Assembly (NCBI RefSeq): GCF_025823185.1
Contig: NZ_JACKVK010000022.1
Location: forward strand, 1-64,000
Reading direction: 5' to 3'
DNA length: 64,000 nucleotides
DNA from: Mycobacterium yunnanensis
Lineage (GTDB): Bacteria > Actinomycetota > Actinomycetes > Mycobacteriales > Mycobacteriaceae
Positions 35,882 through 44,522 of the stretch are shown one piece after another. A model generated the notes under the pieces. The model made no database searches and had not been told where the DNA came from. It was given only the letters and a program-made list of their open reading frames with translations. Numbering within the stretch: position 1 is the first letter of the stretch; each line of letters starts with the position of its first letter. The translations under genes were made by a program, and so were the position numbers.

Positions 35882-35954
35882 GGGGCTATGGCGCAGTTGG
35901 TAGCGCACCACACTGGCAGTGTGGGGGTCAGGGGTTCGAATCCCCTTAGCTCCA
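35882..35954 (+). tRNA. tRNA-Ala (GGC)
   Basis: A 73-nt cloverleaf. The acceptor GGGGCTA pairs with TAGCTCC and contains the G3:U70 wobble diagnostic of alanine tRNAs; the D arm is GCGC...GCGC; anticodon stem CCACA/TGTGG encloses CTGGCAG, anticodon GGC; the T arm is AGGGG-TTCGAAT-CCCCT. CCA is not encoded. Its 3' end adjoins remnants of integrase and relaxase genes, so it is a likely past integration site. Confidence 0.95.
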
Positions 35955-36004
35955 CCCTTTAGAGCAGGTAGTTCACGCGTACGGCCGAGTGGCGATCCCG
36001 TCTG

Positions 36005-36024
36005 ACTGTCGACTTGACGACAGT
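36005..36024. repeat. 7-bp inverted repeat
   Basis: ACTGTCG-acttga-CGACAGT lies 50 bases after the tRNA gene. It has no T tract. It may be part of a recombination or regulatory site left by the element, or chance. The stretch 35955-36128 holds no recognisable gene. Confidence 0.3.
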
Positions 36025-36128
36025 GGTCACGACAAACTTCGTTCGAACGACGGCGCCACATTCGAACACTCGAAGATGACGACGACGGGCGGGGTCAAGC
36101 TCCGCCGTGTGGCGGTCGCCTGGTGCTG

Positions 36129-36308
36129 CTAGAGCGGCAGTCTGATGATGAGGTCCGTTTGAACTGAGTAGATGTAAGGGCCGGGTGTCATCGCCGCAGC
36201 AGCGATCGCGGGCAGGTTCGAGATGTAGCGTGCAGCGAGGTCGGCGGCAGTTATATCTGCGTGCGGCACAAAACATGCGCGCTTCAGTCCGCGACAGAAA
36301 TGCCTCGC
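36129..36308 (-). pseudogene. C-terminal fragment, PIN-like domain protein (tentative)
   Basis: A 60-residue open stretch ends in IYSVQTDLIIRLPL and a stop. It contains FVPHADITAADLAARYISNL and AMTPGPYIY, which resemble the end of actinobacterial PIN-like toxins or nucleases. It has no start and abuts the integrase fragment at 36307-36308 in another frame, as if the two were fused by a deletion. Family assignment is from memory and uncertain. Confidence 0.35.
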
Positions 36309-36516
36309 AGCACTGACACGTTGTGCGCAGACCTGTTAGCACATCTCTGATGTGCGCGGCCTGCAGCGATTTCAGCTTGCGCTTGCCAATCCCGGGGATG
36401 ATGCGAAGCCGTACATCGCCTTCGTAGGTGGCGTAGGTGGTCCTTCGGATGCTGGGCTCCGCGAAGTGCTCCAGCCAGTACGTTATGTAATCGGCGATGG
36501 CCGATTCTGGCACGAA
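36307..36516 (-). pseudogene. tyrosine integrase, N-terminal fragment
   Basis: About 70 residues (IADYITYWLEHFAEPSIRRT, YEGDVRLRIIPGIGKRKL, AHIRDVLTGLRTTCQCC) match the SAM-like core-binding domain of actinobacterial phage/ICE tyrosine recombinases. The start and the whole catalytic domain with the R-H-R-Y residues are missing. It lies 350 bases from the tRNA-Ala and is transcribed toward it, the usual layout for integrases of tRNA-targeting elements. Confidence 0.7.
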
Positions 36517-36769
36517 TCGGGTTGCGGCCGAACGACTGTCCGACCGCGCTGGCGCGGTCTTCGACGCCGACCACGCCCGCGAGCACCTCACTCTGGGCTA
36601 CGTGACCACGGTGCACTCGGCGCAAGGCGTCACCGCCGACACCACCCACGCCGTCGTCGGGGAGAACACCACCCGATCCATGCTGTACGTCGCGATGACC
36701 CGAGGCCGGGACGCCAATACCGCCTGGGGGTGTGCTCGTCTGCGGGATGGGGCCGACACGCCGAACTGA
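36517..36769 (+). pseudogene. TraA/TrwC-type relaxase-helicase, C-terminal fragment
   Basis: The frame reads HLTLGYVTTVHSAQGVTADT and ENTTRSMLYVAMTRGRDANT, the motif V-VI region of the RecD-like helicase half of MobF conjugative relaxases. Nothing of the relaxase domain or Walker A is present, and the end (GCARLRDGADTPN) departs from the family. It is a remnant of a conjugative element, oriented away from the integrase fragment. The 115 bases after it hold nothing recognisable. Confidence 0.7.
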
Positions 36770-36884
36770 TTGCTTGATAACGGCGGGCTGACCGGCGCCG
36801 AGTGCCATGTGCGTTGAATGATTCTGAATGCCCGTCTTGCCCGTCGGATCCAGCGGTCGCGTGCAGCGAGTTCGGTCGCGATGG

Positions 36885-37748
36885 CTAGCTAAGCGAGCAC
36901 TTCTCGGCGAGGACGGCAAGCGCGTCGACATGTTCGTCGATGCCGTGTAGCCCGGCGTCCATGGTGTTGAAGGCGATGTGGGTAGCGCCCGCCTCACGCC
37001 AGTCCTGCACTGCGCGCAGTGACGCATCGAGGCCGGCAGACCAATCGACGCGGCCGAGCATGCCCAGTGTCGCCGGGTCCCGTCCGGCGGCTTCAGCGGC
37101 ACTAGCGATAATCTCCTGCGCCGCATCGAGTTCGGGGCCCGGCCCGAACTCGGGGAACCAGCCATCGGCGAGGCGCCCGGCGCGGCGGTAGCCGGCGGGC
37201 ACCTGCGCGCCTATCCAAATGGGGATGGGTCGTTGGATCGGCAATGGCGAAAGGCCTGCTGCAGTGATCGTGTCGAAATCACCGTCGAACGTGACCGCCC
37301 GTTCCGTCCACAGCCGCCGTAGCAGGAGGACCTGTTCCTCGATCCGTTTTCCCCGCGTAGAGAATTCCTCCCCGAGTGCGTTGTATTCGACCTTGTTCCA
37401 GCCCACGCCAACGCCTAACCGCAGACGTCCGCCGCTGAGCAGATCCACCTGCGCGGCCTGTTTGGCGACCAGCGCGGTCTGGCGTTGCGGCAGAATGATT
37501 ACCCCGGTGAACAACTCGAGACCGGTCAGCGCGGCAAGGTATCCGAAGGTGACCAGTGGTTCGTGGAACGTCGCGTCCACGTCGTAGCCGTACTGGGTGG
37601 AGTGGACTGTCGGGTCTGCGCCCACTACGTGGTCATATGCCATCACGTGCGTGAAGCCCAACTCTTCCACCGCCAACGCATAGCGCCGCAGCTCGCGGAC
37701 GTCGGAACTCAGCGCGGTCTGCGGGAGCACGACTCCGAAAGTGGTCAT
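36885..37748 (-). CDS. LLM-class F420-dependent-type oxidoreductase
   Basis: A 287-residue luciferase-fold protein starting MTTFGVVLPQ at ATG 37746-37748. AYDHVVGAD, GVIILPQRQTALVAKQAAQVDLLSGGR and LGVGVGWNKVEYNALG are characteristic of the mycobacterial F420-dependent TIGR03619-like group. F420 use is inferred from the family. It is divergent from a TetR gene, and the 331-base gap holds one copy of the island's recurrent operator and a 6-bp hairpin at 37890-37907. Confidence 0.8.
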   Translation of the reverse strand: MTTFGVVLPQTALSSDVRELRRYALAVEELGFTHVMAYDHVVGADPTVHSTQYGYDVDATFHEPLVTFGYLAALTGLELFTGVIILPQRQTALVAKQAAQVDLLSGGRLRLGVGVGWNKVEYNALGEEFSTRGKRIEEQVLLLRRLWTERAVTFDGDFDTITAAGLSPLPIQRPIPIWIGAQVPAGYRRAGRLADGWFPEFGPGPELDAAQEIIASAAEAAGRDPATLGMLGRVDWSAGLDASLRAVQDWREAGATHIAFNTMDAGLHGIDEHVDALAVLAEKCSLS

Positions 37749-37866
37749 CCAATTCCTCGGGCTGTGGGTCTGCCGGCGCGGGAAGGCCACCAACGGCAAG
37801 GTATGTGGTGTGCTGGCGGATGACTACAGGGCGGGGCTTGACCTGGGTTGATGCGATGTCAGTCTT

Positions 37867-37880
37867 GACTGTAGTCGCAT
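37867..37880 (+). promoter_or_regulatory. island operator copy 1 (tetR / LLM gap)
   Basis: GACTGTAGTCGCAT. It matches the island consensus GACTGNNGTCGYAT and is preceded by AGTCTT, as other plus-strand copies are preceded by AGTYNN. It lies 119 bases before the LLM start and 200 before the tetR start. Confidence 0.6.
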
Positions 37881-38079
37881 TATGCGCGACTCGCCGCTGG
37901 AGGCGAGAATCGACGGGCGCGGAATGGGCGGCCAGTCAGGCGCGTGGCGACAGAGGCACACACTAGGATGGCCGGGGCCGGGAGCCGCCCGGGGCAACCG
38001 CGCAAGGCCGGTGGAACGTAGTTGGGAGAATGGTGCAGGAAAAGTCATCGAGGTCTCTCCCGGTACGTAATCGTCGACC

Positions 38080-38745
38080 ATGACGCAGGGCGGCTTGCGT
38101 AAGAGGCCACTTCAAGTTCGGTCCAGGGCCACGACTCAACGCATCCTGGACACGGCTTCGCGGCTCCTCGTTGAGGTGGGTTATCGGGCCATCGTCGCTT
38201 CGCCGACCTTGCTTCTGCAGGAGTCGGGGGTGAGTCGCGGGTCCTTCTACTCGTTCTTCGAGACACCCGAGAAGGTGCTGGAGGAGCTGGCCTATCAGTG
38301 CATGCAAGAGTCGGCGGCCACACTTGGCGACATGCTGGCGACCCGGCGGATCACGCACTGGCACAGTGTGGTTGACACCGTCATCGAGTTTTACCGGAGT
38401 TCCTTCGAGCAGCCACTCATTCGCGAGCTGTGGGTAGGCCAGAACCTCACACCGCCTGTGCGTGCGGCCGACCGGGAGTGGATGCAAGACGTGGCGCAGA
38501 TGCTCCTGGCCGCGTTGGGACAGTTCGCACCGGCGTTTGCCGAATTCACGCTTAGCCAATCCGTCGTCGCCATCGAGATCTGCGAGCGCCTGTTTCAATA
38601 CGCCTACACCGACGAGGTTTTGGGTGACCAGTCAATCGTTGGCGAAATTCGGATCGTGCTCATTCAGTATTTGACGCATTACTCCAAACTGGACCAACTG
38701 CAGCCCACCAGATCGACCGCGAAAGGGAAGGCGAAGCGGCGATGA
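38080..38745 (+). CDS. TetR-family transcriptional regulator
   Basis: A 221-residue regulator. The TetR_N helix-turn-helix covers residues 17-65 (ATTQRILDTASRLLVEVGYR, then QESGVSRGSFYSFFETPEKV), followed by a helical ligand domain and a basic tail ending KGKAKRR. It is the first regulator in the accessory island and one of two candidates, with the GntR protein at 61.2 kb, for binding the recurrent operator. A 15-codon frame (38742-38789) overlaps its stop. Confidence 0.85.
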   Translation: MTQGGLRKRPLQVRSRATTQRILDTASRLLVEVGYRAIVASPTLLLQESGVSRGSFYSFFETPEKVLEELAYQCMQESAATLGDMLATRRITHWHSVVDTVIEFYRSSFEQPLIRELWVGQNLTPPVRAADREWMQDVAQMLLAALGQFAPAFAEFTLSQSVVAIEICERLFQYAYTDEVLGDQSIVGEIRIVLIQYLTHYSKLDQLQPTRSTAKGKAKRR

Positions 38746-38789
38746 GCAAGAAGTACGGCGCCATCGTGCCTGGCGCCCAGCGCACGTAA
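38742..38789 (+). pseudogene. possible truncated gene start (15 codons)
   Basis: An ATG overlapping the tetR stop opens MSKKYGAIVPGAQRT and then TAA. The ATGA overlap looks like a genuine coupled start, so this may be the head of a gene lost by deletion. No homologue recognised. Confidence 0.2.
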
Positions 38790-38808
38790 CGCTGAGGTCC
38801 CAGTGATG

Positions 38809-38961
38809 TCAGACCGGCACGGCGCCGGCCGCGGATACCTCTGGCGCCTCGCTCCCCATCTCGTCTCTGGTGACGTCTACCAGGGCGACGATGCTGGTCG
38901 ACACCATCAGGACTGCGAAACCGACGGTGTGGAGGCGGCCCGTCCACACGAAGACCTGCAT
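38809..38961 (-). CDS. possible 50-aa single-helix membrane protein
   Basis: MQVFVWTGRLHTVGFAVLMV begins a 50-residue frame with one clear hydrophobic helix (about 12-30) and an acidic tail. It lies 51 bases downstream of the first PhyH gene on the same strand. The ribosome binding site is poor (GAAGA). It may be a small membrane protein or the end of a decayed transporter. Confidence 0.3.
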   Translation of the reverse strand: MQVFVWTGRLHTVGFAVLMVSTSIVALVDVTRDEMGSEAPEVSAAGAVPV

Positions 38962-39012
38962 TCTTCGACATCGGTCGCGTCGGTCTCCGATCGTGTGCCG
39001 ACCAGCTGGCGC

Positions 39013-39906
39013 CTATTTGCTGCCGGCGAGGAAGGCGGCGTATTCGGGGGAGGCGTCGGCGCGCACGCGGTCGGGGTCGTAGCCGTAGGCGACGTCGTCA
39101 CCGCGGATAGCGCGGAGCGGGTCTTCGAAGTCGCGGATGTAACCCATGGAGAAGGCGCCTTCTTGGTAACCCATGAGTTTGAGGAGGTCGTCGTCGAGAG
39201 TCTTGGCGACTTCCAGGGGGACCGAGAGGTATTGGTTCTCCTCTTGGCGGACCCAACCCACGGAATAGTTGATGTTGATGGCGCGGCGGACTTTGTCGGT
39301 CGTTCGGTTGGCGCCGCCGCTGTGGACGAGTTTTCCGCTGTAGATCAGGACTGAGCCGCGGGACATCTCGGCCTGTACGACGTCGGCGTCGGTGTATTCC
39401 TTGGGGGCGCGGGCGCCGGGGAGGTGGCTGTCGGGAACGACGCGGGTGGCGCCCATTTCGGCGGTGTAGTCCGACAGTGCCCACAGCATGTTGCACTGCA
39501 CGTGGTAGTCCTCGGGGAAGGGGAAGAAGTCCCAGGCCACTTGGTCGCGGTGTAGTCCCTGGGCGGATTCGCCGGGTTCAATGGAGATGATTTGGGTGAG
39601 CATCAGTTGGAATGCGCTGGCGTGGCCGAGGAATTGTCCGACGGTGCCGAGGATGGTCGGGTCTTGGATGAGTTCGCGGCAGGTGGGGGAGCGGGCGATC
39701 AGGGCGCCGGTGCGGCGGGTCTTCTTACCCAGGATTTCGTTGTATCCGTTAGGTGTGGAGGTGATGTAGGGGGCCACCTCTTCCTCGATGGCGTCCATCA
39801 TGGAGGTGGGTGCGAGATCGTCGACGATGACGTAGTTGTCGCGACGTAGGTGGGCGACGAGCTCGTCGACGGGGGTGGTCGCGGGAACGTGGTTCAGTGC
39901 GGTCAT
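39013..39906 (-). CDS. PhyH-type Fe(II)/2-oxoglutarate dioxygenase (copy 1)
   Basis: A 297-residue phytanoyl-CoA dioxygenase-family enzyme. The iron ligands are LHRDQ (His119, Asp121) and LVHSGG (His195); an Arg at 208/209 (KVRRAININ) can hold 2-oxoglutarate. The family hydroxylates aliphatic carbons, including ectoine and N-alkyl groups. A paralogue at 49919-50815 is nearly identical over most of its length. The island operator lies 61 bases upstream. It is divergent from the polyamine-type importer. Confidence 0.85.
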   Translation of the reverse strand: MTALNHVPATTPVDELVAHLRRDNYVIVDDLAPTSMMDAIEEEVAPYITSTPNGYNEILGKKTRRTGALIARSPTCRELIQDPTILGTVGQFLGHASAFQLMLTQIISIEPGESAQGLHRDQVAWDFFPFPEDYHVQCNMLWALSDYTAEMGATRVVPDSHLPGARAPKEYTDADVVQAEMSRGSVLIYSGKLVHSGGANRTTDKVRRAININYSVGWVRQEENQYLSVPLEVAKTLDDDLLKLMGYQEGAFSMGYIRDFEDPLRAIRGDDVAYGYDPDRVRADASPEYAAFLAGSK

Positions 39907-39966
39907 GGCAACGTGACTCCGTGATAGTGGACTGCGGCCGGCGTGGCCGGTGGGTGATGGTGATAG

Positions 39967-39981
39967 ACGCGACTTCAGTCG
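39967..39981 (-). promoter_or_regulatory. island operator copy 2 (PhyH 1 promoter)
   Basis: On the minus strand GACTGAAGTCGCGT, with the perfect 12-bp palindrome CGACTTCAGTCG at 39970-39981. It is located 61 bases from the PhyH start. The 477-base gap 39907-40383 holds this site and copy 3 and no gene. Confidence 0.7.
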
Positions 39982-40227
39982 TATTTCAGTATGGAGTTGT
40001 CGGAATGTCGTCCCGGTAACGCACCGTGACGATCGCATTAAGCTGAATCGCCACAACCGGCGTCTCGACACCCCAACGCTGGCGCATGGATTGACCGCTC
40101 CGCAACCAAGATGCACCCGCAACCTAATTCACCGGGACGACCTCGAAAGTGGGAGGAGCCGTTGACGTGCGCGCCGCGTAATGGGGTGTTTACTGTTCGT
40201 CGGGTTCCTGAAACAAACTTCAGTTCA

Positions 40228-40241
40228 GACTGACGTCGTAT
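40228..40241 (+). promoter_or_regulatory. island operator copy 3 (polyamine-type importer)
   Basis: GACTGACGTCGTAT, preceded by AGTTCA. It is 143 bases before the binding-protein start. The preceding bases (CTGAAACAAACTTCAG) closely parallel those before copy 4, so similarity extends beyond the operator. Confidence 0.65.
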
Positions 40242-40383
40242 ATATGACACGGTGTCGTCCACTGGGCGGCGACACCGACACCTCGAGACAGAGGAGCACC
40301 GTCTGTCGTCAGGTCGGCAGTGCCCATCCTTCGCATTTTGCGCCAACCGACCAGTCAGACCGCCTCCGGGAAGGCTCCAACCC

Positions 40384-41565
40384 ATGGACAACGTTGCAGC
40401 GGCATCATCGGGGTCATTCCCGAAAGCGCTTGGCAACCGGGCGTTGTCGCGGCGGCGGTTCCTCACCGGCTCCGCGGGAGCCGCCGCGGGCCTCACGGTC
40501 CTGGGTGGTGCACTCGCCGCGTGCGGGTCGGACTCCGGCGGCAAGGGCGAAGTCGTCGTGCTCAGCTGGGAATCGTATGTCGCCAAGGAGATCATGGCGG
40601 GGTTCGAGAAGACGACCGGAATCAAGGTGAAGGGCGTGGCGGCGGAATCGGATCAGGACATGTTCGCCAAGATCAAGGCTGGCGGCGGCTCGCAATACGA
40701 CATCGTTTTCGGCAACTGCGGGTGGGCGCCCACCTACCATCAGAACGATCTGACCGAGGTCCTGGACCTTGCCCAGATCCCCGCCTCGAAGGACCTCTTC
40801 CCCGTGTTCACCGAGGACCCGTCGCTACCGTACGTCATCTCGCCAGGCAAGGTGCTGCTCTATCCGAACATGTGGGCAGCGCTGAGTCTGGCGTGGAACG
40901 TCGACGCGCCCTATCAGCCAAGTATGCCGTTGAGCTGGAATGCGCTGTGGCAGGCCCCGAAGAACAAGGCGATCCTCGAGGGCAGCGCCGAGGACTTCAT
41001 TGCCCTGGCCGGATTGGCCAACGGGGTGCCGCGCAAGGACATCTACGCCATGCAAGGGCCGACGCTGGATGCCGCGGCCGCAAAGCTGGGATCGCTCAAG
41101 CCCTTTCAAATCAGCAAGAACAGCGATGATGCGATCGCGCGGGCGCTGGCCAGCCAGGGCGCGTACGCCGGCTTTGCCTCCAGCCTGGGGATGGCTCAAC
41201 GGGCGAACAGTCAATTCGGGCAGGGCAAGGTCGTCGTCAAGGCCGAGGTGCCGACCGAGGGGTCCATCGGTTGGATCGACGGACCGCAGTTGGTGAAGAA
41301 CGCGAAGAACCGCGACAACGCCCTGACGTTCATCAACTACTTCGGCGGTGACGTCGCCAACCAGGAGTACCTGTGGGGTGCGAACTTCTACTCTCAGTGC
41401 AGCAGGGTGTCGACCGATCGGGTGATCGCCGCCGGCGGCGAGGGCGCGACCGTCGCCAAGTCGCTGGGTTCAGATCGCCCTGATCTCGCCAAGCAGTTGG
41501 TGTTCCAGGCTCAGCCCCAACACCCCGACGCGTGGGCCGCGGCCTACGACCAGGTAATGGGATAA
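40384..41565 (+). CDS. PotD-type ABC substrate-binding lipoprotein
   Basis: A 393-residue extracytoplasmic binding protein. A twin-arginine signal (LSRRRFLTGSAGAAAG) ends in LAAC (lipid-anchored Cys47). The mature part is a type-2 periplasmic binding fold of the spermidine/putrescine class: LSWESYVAKEIMAGFEKTTG, AKIKAGGGSQYDIVF and GSIGWIDGPQLVKNAKN. The ligand is probably cationic or amine-like but is not proven. First gene of an operon with a fused permease and ATPase. Confidence 0.85.
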   Translation: MDNVAAASSGSFPKALGNRALSRRRFLTGSAGAAAGLTVLGGALAACGSDSGGKGEVVVLSWESYVAKEIMAGFEKTTGIKVKGVAAESDQDMFAKIKAGGGSQYDIVFGNCGWAPTYHQNDLTEVLDLAQIPASKDLFPVFTEDPSLPYVISPGKVLLYPNMWAALSLAWNVDAPYQPSMPLSWNALWQAPKNKAILEGSAEDFIALAGLANGVPRKDIYAMQGPTLDAAAAKLGSLKPFQISKNSDDAIARALASQGAYAGFASSLGMAQRANSQFGQGKVVVKAEVPTEGSIGWIDGPQLVKNAKNRDNALTFINYFGGDVANQEYLWGANFYSQCSRVSTDRVIAAGGEGATVAKSLGSDRPDLAKQLVFQAQPQHPDAWAAAYDQVMG

Positions 41566-41574
41566 CCAGCGAAG

Positions 41575-43353
41575 ATGGACGCCGACACGGCAATCCTTGC
41601 CGAGAACCTGCCCGACTCGGATCCACCGGGTCGGCCAGAGTCCTCGACATCGTTGTCCGCCAGGGCAAGTCGCTGGCGTCGGCGTCCGTCGACGACTGCC
41701 TTCCTGCCGCTGCCCGCGACGGCTCTGGTGGTCCTCGGCTTCGTTGTTCCCCTGCTGGTCGTGGTGCTGTATTCGTTGCGACCGACAGTGGCCGGTCAGA
41801 TCGCGGACACCTTTACCTTGGACAACTACGTCCGGTTCTTCACCACCGACACCTACTGGCAGTCCATGGCCGCCACGATGGGATTCATCGCACTGGCCTC
41901 GGCGATCACCGTCGCCCTCACCTTCCCCCTGGCCTACTTCGTGGCGACCAAGGTCTCACCACGCAGGCGTCTGCTCTGGGTGGTGGTCGCCACGATCCCA
42001 CTATTCACCAGCTATCTGATCCGGGTGCTGGCGTGGCTGAACCTGCTCGGCAATGGTGGGCTGCTGAACGCCGCACTGATGCGGTGGGGCATCGTCGACA
42101 GTCCGGTGGGACTCTTCGAACCGGGGAAACCTGCGGTGGTGATCACCTTCGCCTACTTGCTCTTCCCGCTGACCTTCCTGACCGCGTTCATTGCCCTGGA
42201 GCGGGTCAATGCCGGGCTGTACGAGGCGGCGTCAGATCTCGGTGCGGCACGCTGGCGCCGGTTCCTCCATGTCACATTGCCGTCGTGCCGCAACGGACTC
42301 GTCGGTGGGTTCATCCTGGCATTCGTCTCGATGCTCGGTGACTACGTCACACCGCAATTGATCGGGGGCACCGCGGGAACGTTCTACGCCAACCTGATGA
42401 CCAACCAGTTCGGCAACTCGATGCAGTGGGGCTTTGGATCTGCACTCGCGCTGCTCCTGCTGGTGGCGATCTTCGCTCTGCTCGCGATTCTGCGGCTCAC
42501 AGCTGGCGCGTCGGCCCCGATGGGGGCGTACACCGCGACGTACGTGAAGCGGCGCTCACCGGCGCTCGCCGCGTACGCATGGTCGATGATGGCCTTTCTC
42601 TACTTGCCGATCGTGGTGCTGGTGTCGTTCGCGTTCAACGACAGTACGACGGTGGGTCTACCGTTCCAGGGCTTCACGACCGAATGGTTCACCTCGCTGT
42701 TCACCGACTCGAGTTTGCACGACGCGTTGATCATCAGTCTGAAGGTCGCGCTCAGCGCTACCGGGGTGAGTCTCGTACTCGGCACGGCCGCAGCGATTTA
42801 CCTGTCCCGTGCCATCGGGACGTGGCGCAACTTAAGCATGGCCACCATCTCGACGCCGCTGTTCCTACCGCCGGTCATCTTCGGCCTGGCACTAATCATT
42901 GGTCTCAACGCACTGGACGTCGACCGCGGTCTGTGGACGATCGTGATGGGGCACATCATCATCACGTTGCCGATCGTGACGCTGGTGGTGATGATCCGCC
43001 TCGAAGGCGTCGACCGAAATCTCGAACTGGCGGCCCTGGATTTGGGCGCGAAACCCGTCGCCGTCTTCCTGCGGGTGGTGCTGCCTCAGGTGGCTCCAGG
43101 CATCCTTGCCGCCGCGATGATCTCCGTCGCTACCTCGATGGACGAATTCATCATGACGTTCCTCATCACCGGTTCGGACACCACGTTACCGCTCTTCATC
43201 TACAGCTCATTGCGGTTCGGGCTCTCACCCGAACTCACCGCCCTGTCAACGTTGATTTTGGTGGCCTCGTTCGTCCTCATCCTCGTCGGCGTATTGACCG
43301 CCGTCGGCCGCCGGGGACTCCAGATCCGGTCCAAACCAGTGGGAGCAGCATGA
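41575..43353 (+). CDS. fused PotB-PotC-type ABC permease
   Basis: A 592-residue membrane protein holding two complete BPD_transp_1 domains in tandem, with about twelve helices. Each half ends with its own EAA loop contacting the ATPase: YEAASDLGAARWRRFLHVTLP-like in the first (about 222) and LELAALDLGAKPVAVFLRVV in the second (about 482). PotB and PotC are normally separate proteins of about 280 residues. Nine bases separate it from the binding-protein gene, and its stop overlaps the ATPase ATG. Confidence 0.88.
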   Translation: MDADTAILAENLPDSDPPGRPESSTSLSARASRWRRRPSTTAFLPLPATALVVLGFVVPLLVVVLYSLRPTVAGQIADTFTLDNYVRFFTTDTYWQSMAATMGFIALASAITVALTFPLAYFVATKVSPRRRLLWVVVATIPLFTSYLIRVLAWLNLLGNGGLLNAALMRWGIVDSPVGLFEPGKPAVVITFAYLLFPLTFLTAFIALERVNAGLYEAASDLGAARWRRFLHVTLPSCRNGLVGGFILAFVSMLGDYVTPQLIGGTAGTFYANLMTNQFGNSMQWGFGSALALLLLVAIFALLAILRLTAGASAPMGAYTATYVKRRSPALAAYAWSMMAFLYLPIVVLVSFAFNDSTTVGLPFQGFTTEWFTSLFTDSSLHDALIISLKVALSATGVSLVLGTAAAIYLSRAIGTWRNLSMATISTPLFLPPVIFGLALIIGLNALDVDRGLWTIVMGHIIITLPIVTLVVMIRLEGVDRNLELAALDLGAKPVAVFLRVVLPQVAPGILAAAMISVATSMDEFIMTFLITGSDTTLPLFIYSSLRFGLSPELTALSTLILVASFVLILVGVLTAVGRRGLQIRSKPVGAA

Positions 43354-44516
43354 GCACACTCCGGTGTATCGACCTCACCAAGACCTATGGCGCCGAGGCT
43401 GGTTACGCGCTGGGGGGGTCAGCCGGTGGTGTGTCCTTCGACGTCGAACAGGGTGAACTCTTTGCCCTGCTGGGGCCGAGCGGATGCGGAAAGACCACCA
43501 CCCTGCGCATCATCGGTGGGTTCGTGGAGCCGACCAGTGGACGGGTCGAATTGGGTGGTGAGGACGTCACCCGTAAGCCGCCCTACGCCAGGCCGACGAA
43601 CACCGTATTCCAGAGCTATGCCTTGTTCCCGCACCTGAGCGTCGGTGCCAACGTCGAGTTCGGGTTGAAGATGGACAGGGTCGGGCGCAAGGAACGGCAG
43701 ACGCGGACCCGGGAAGCGCTTGGCATCGTCGGCATGGAGCACCTGGCCGATCGTCGTATCGCGGAACTCTCCGGTGGCCAGCAACAGCGGGCCGCCCTGG
43801 CACGGGCCATGGTGAAGCGGCCCGGCGTCCTCCTGCTCGATGAACCGTTCGGGGCTCTCGATCTGCGCTTGCGTCGGCAGATGCAGGACGAATTGGTGCG
43901 GCTCAAACAGGCCACCGGTACGACGTTCGTCCACGTGACGCACGACCAGGACGAAGCCTGTGCGATCGCCGACCGCATCGCGGTCATGGATCGTGGACAG
44001 ATCGTGCAGGTCGACACCCCGGTGCAGCTCTACCGCGCACCCCGGACTGCCTACGTGGCCCAATTCCTCAACGTGGGCACCGTGTTACGCGGCAAGACCG
44101 TTCGTCAGGGTGGTGACGTCAGCATCGACACCGGGGGAGTGCTCGTCCACGGGGCGGTCCCACAGTGGGCCGAGCCCGGAATGCGGTTCAGCGCCGTGCT
44201 GCCCCCCGACCAGGTGACGATCGCACCCGGCAACGAGCCCATCGCGTCCTCGGATTGCGAATCTGCCTGCGGCACAATCGAACACGTGGCGTTCACCGGC
44301 TCAGCCTTCGCGGTCAACCTGCGGTTGGTCGACGGAACTCGATTGGTGGCGGAAGTCCCACGTCAGGCAATGTCGGCCGGGCAACAACTCAACATGCAAC
44401 CCGGGTCGGAGGTGGTGGCCAGTTGGCGACGTTGCGACGTCATCATCGTCGATGACGTCGACCCCGAACTCGCGGCCGGCGACGACGCGGAGCAGGCAGG
44501 TGTCATCGCTGCCTAG
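43350..44516 (+). CDS. PotA-type ABC transporter ATPase
   Basis: A 388-residue nucleotide-binding subunit. Walker A GPSGCGKTTT (42-51), Q-loop FQSYALFPHLS, signature LSGGQQQRAALARAM, Walker B LLLDEPFGALD and switch histidine VTHDQDEA are all present. The C-terminal third is a TOBE-like regulatory domain (TGSAFAVNLRLVDGTRLVAEV). The ATGA overlap with the permease shows coupled translation. It powers the importer encoded just upstream. Confidence 0.92.
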   Translation: MSTLRCIDLTKTYGAEAGYALGGSAGGVSFDVEQGELFALLGPSGCGKTTTLRIIGGFVEPTSGRVELGGEDVTRKPPYARPTNTVFQSYALFPHLSVGANVEFGLKMDRVGRKERQTRTREALGIVGMEHLADRRIAELSGGQQQRAALARAMVKRPGVLLLDEPFGALDLRLRRQMQDELVRLKQATGTTFVHVTHDQDEACAIADRIAVMDRGQIVQVDTPVQLYRAPRTAYVAQFLNVGTVLRGKTVRQGGDVSIDTGGVLVHGAVPQWAEPGMRFSAVLPPDQVTIAPGNEPIASSDCESACGTIEHVAFTGSAFAVNLRLVDGTRLVAEVPRQAMSAGQQLNMQPGSEVVASWRRCDVIIVDDVDPELAAGDDAEQAGVIAA

Positions 44517-44522
44517 AGCCGA

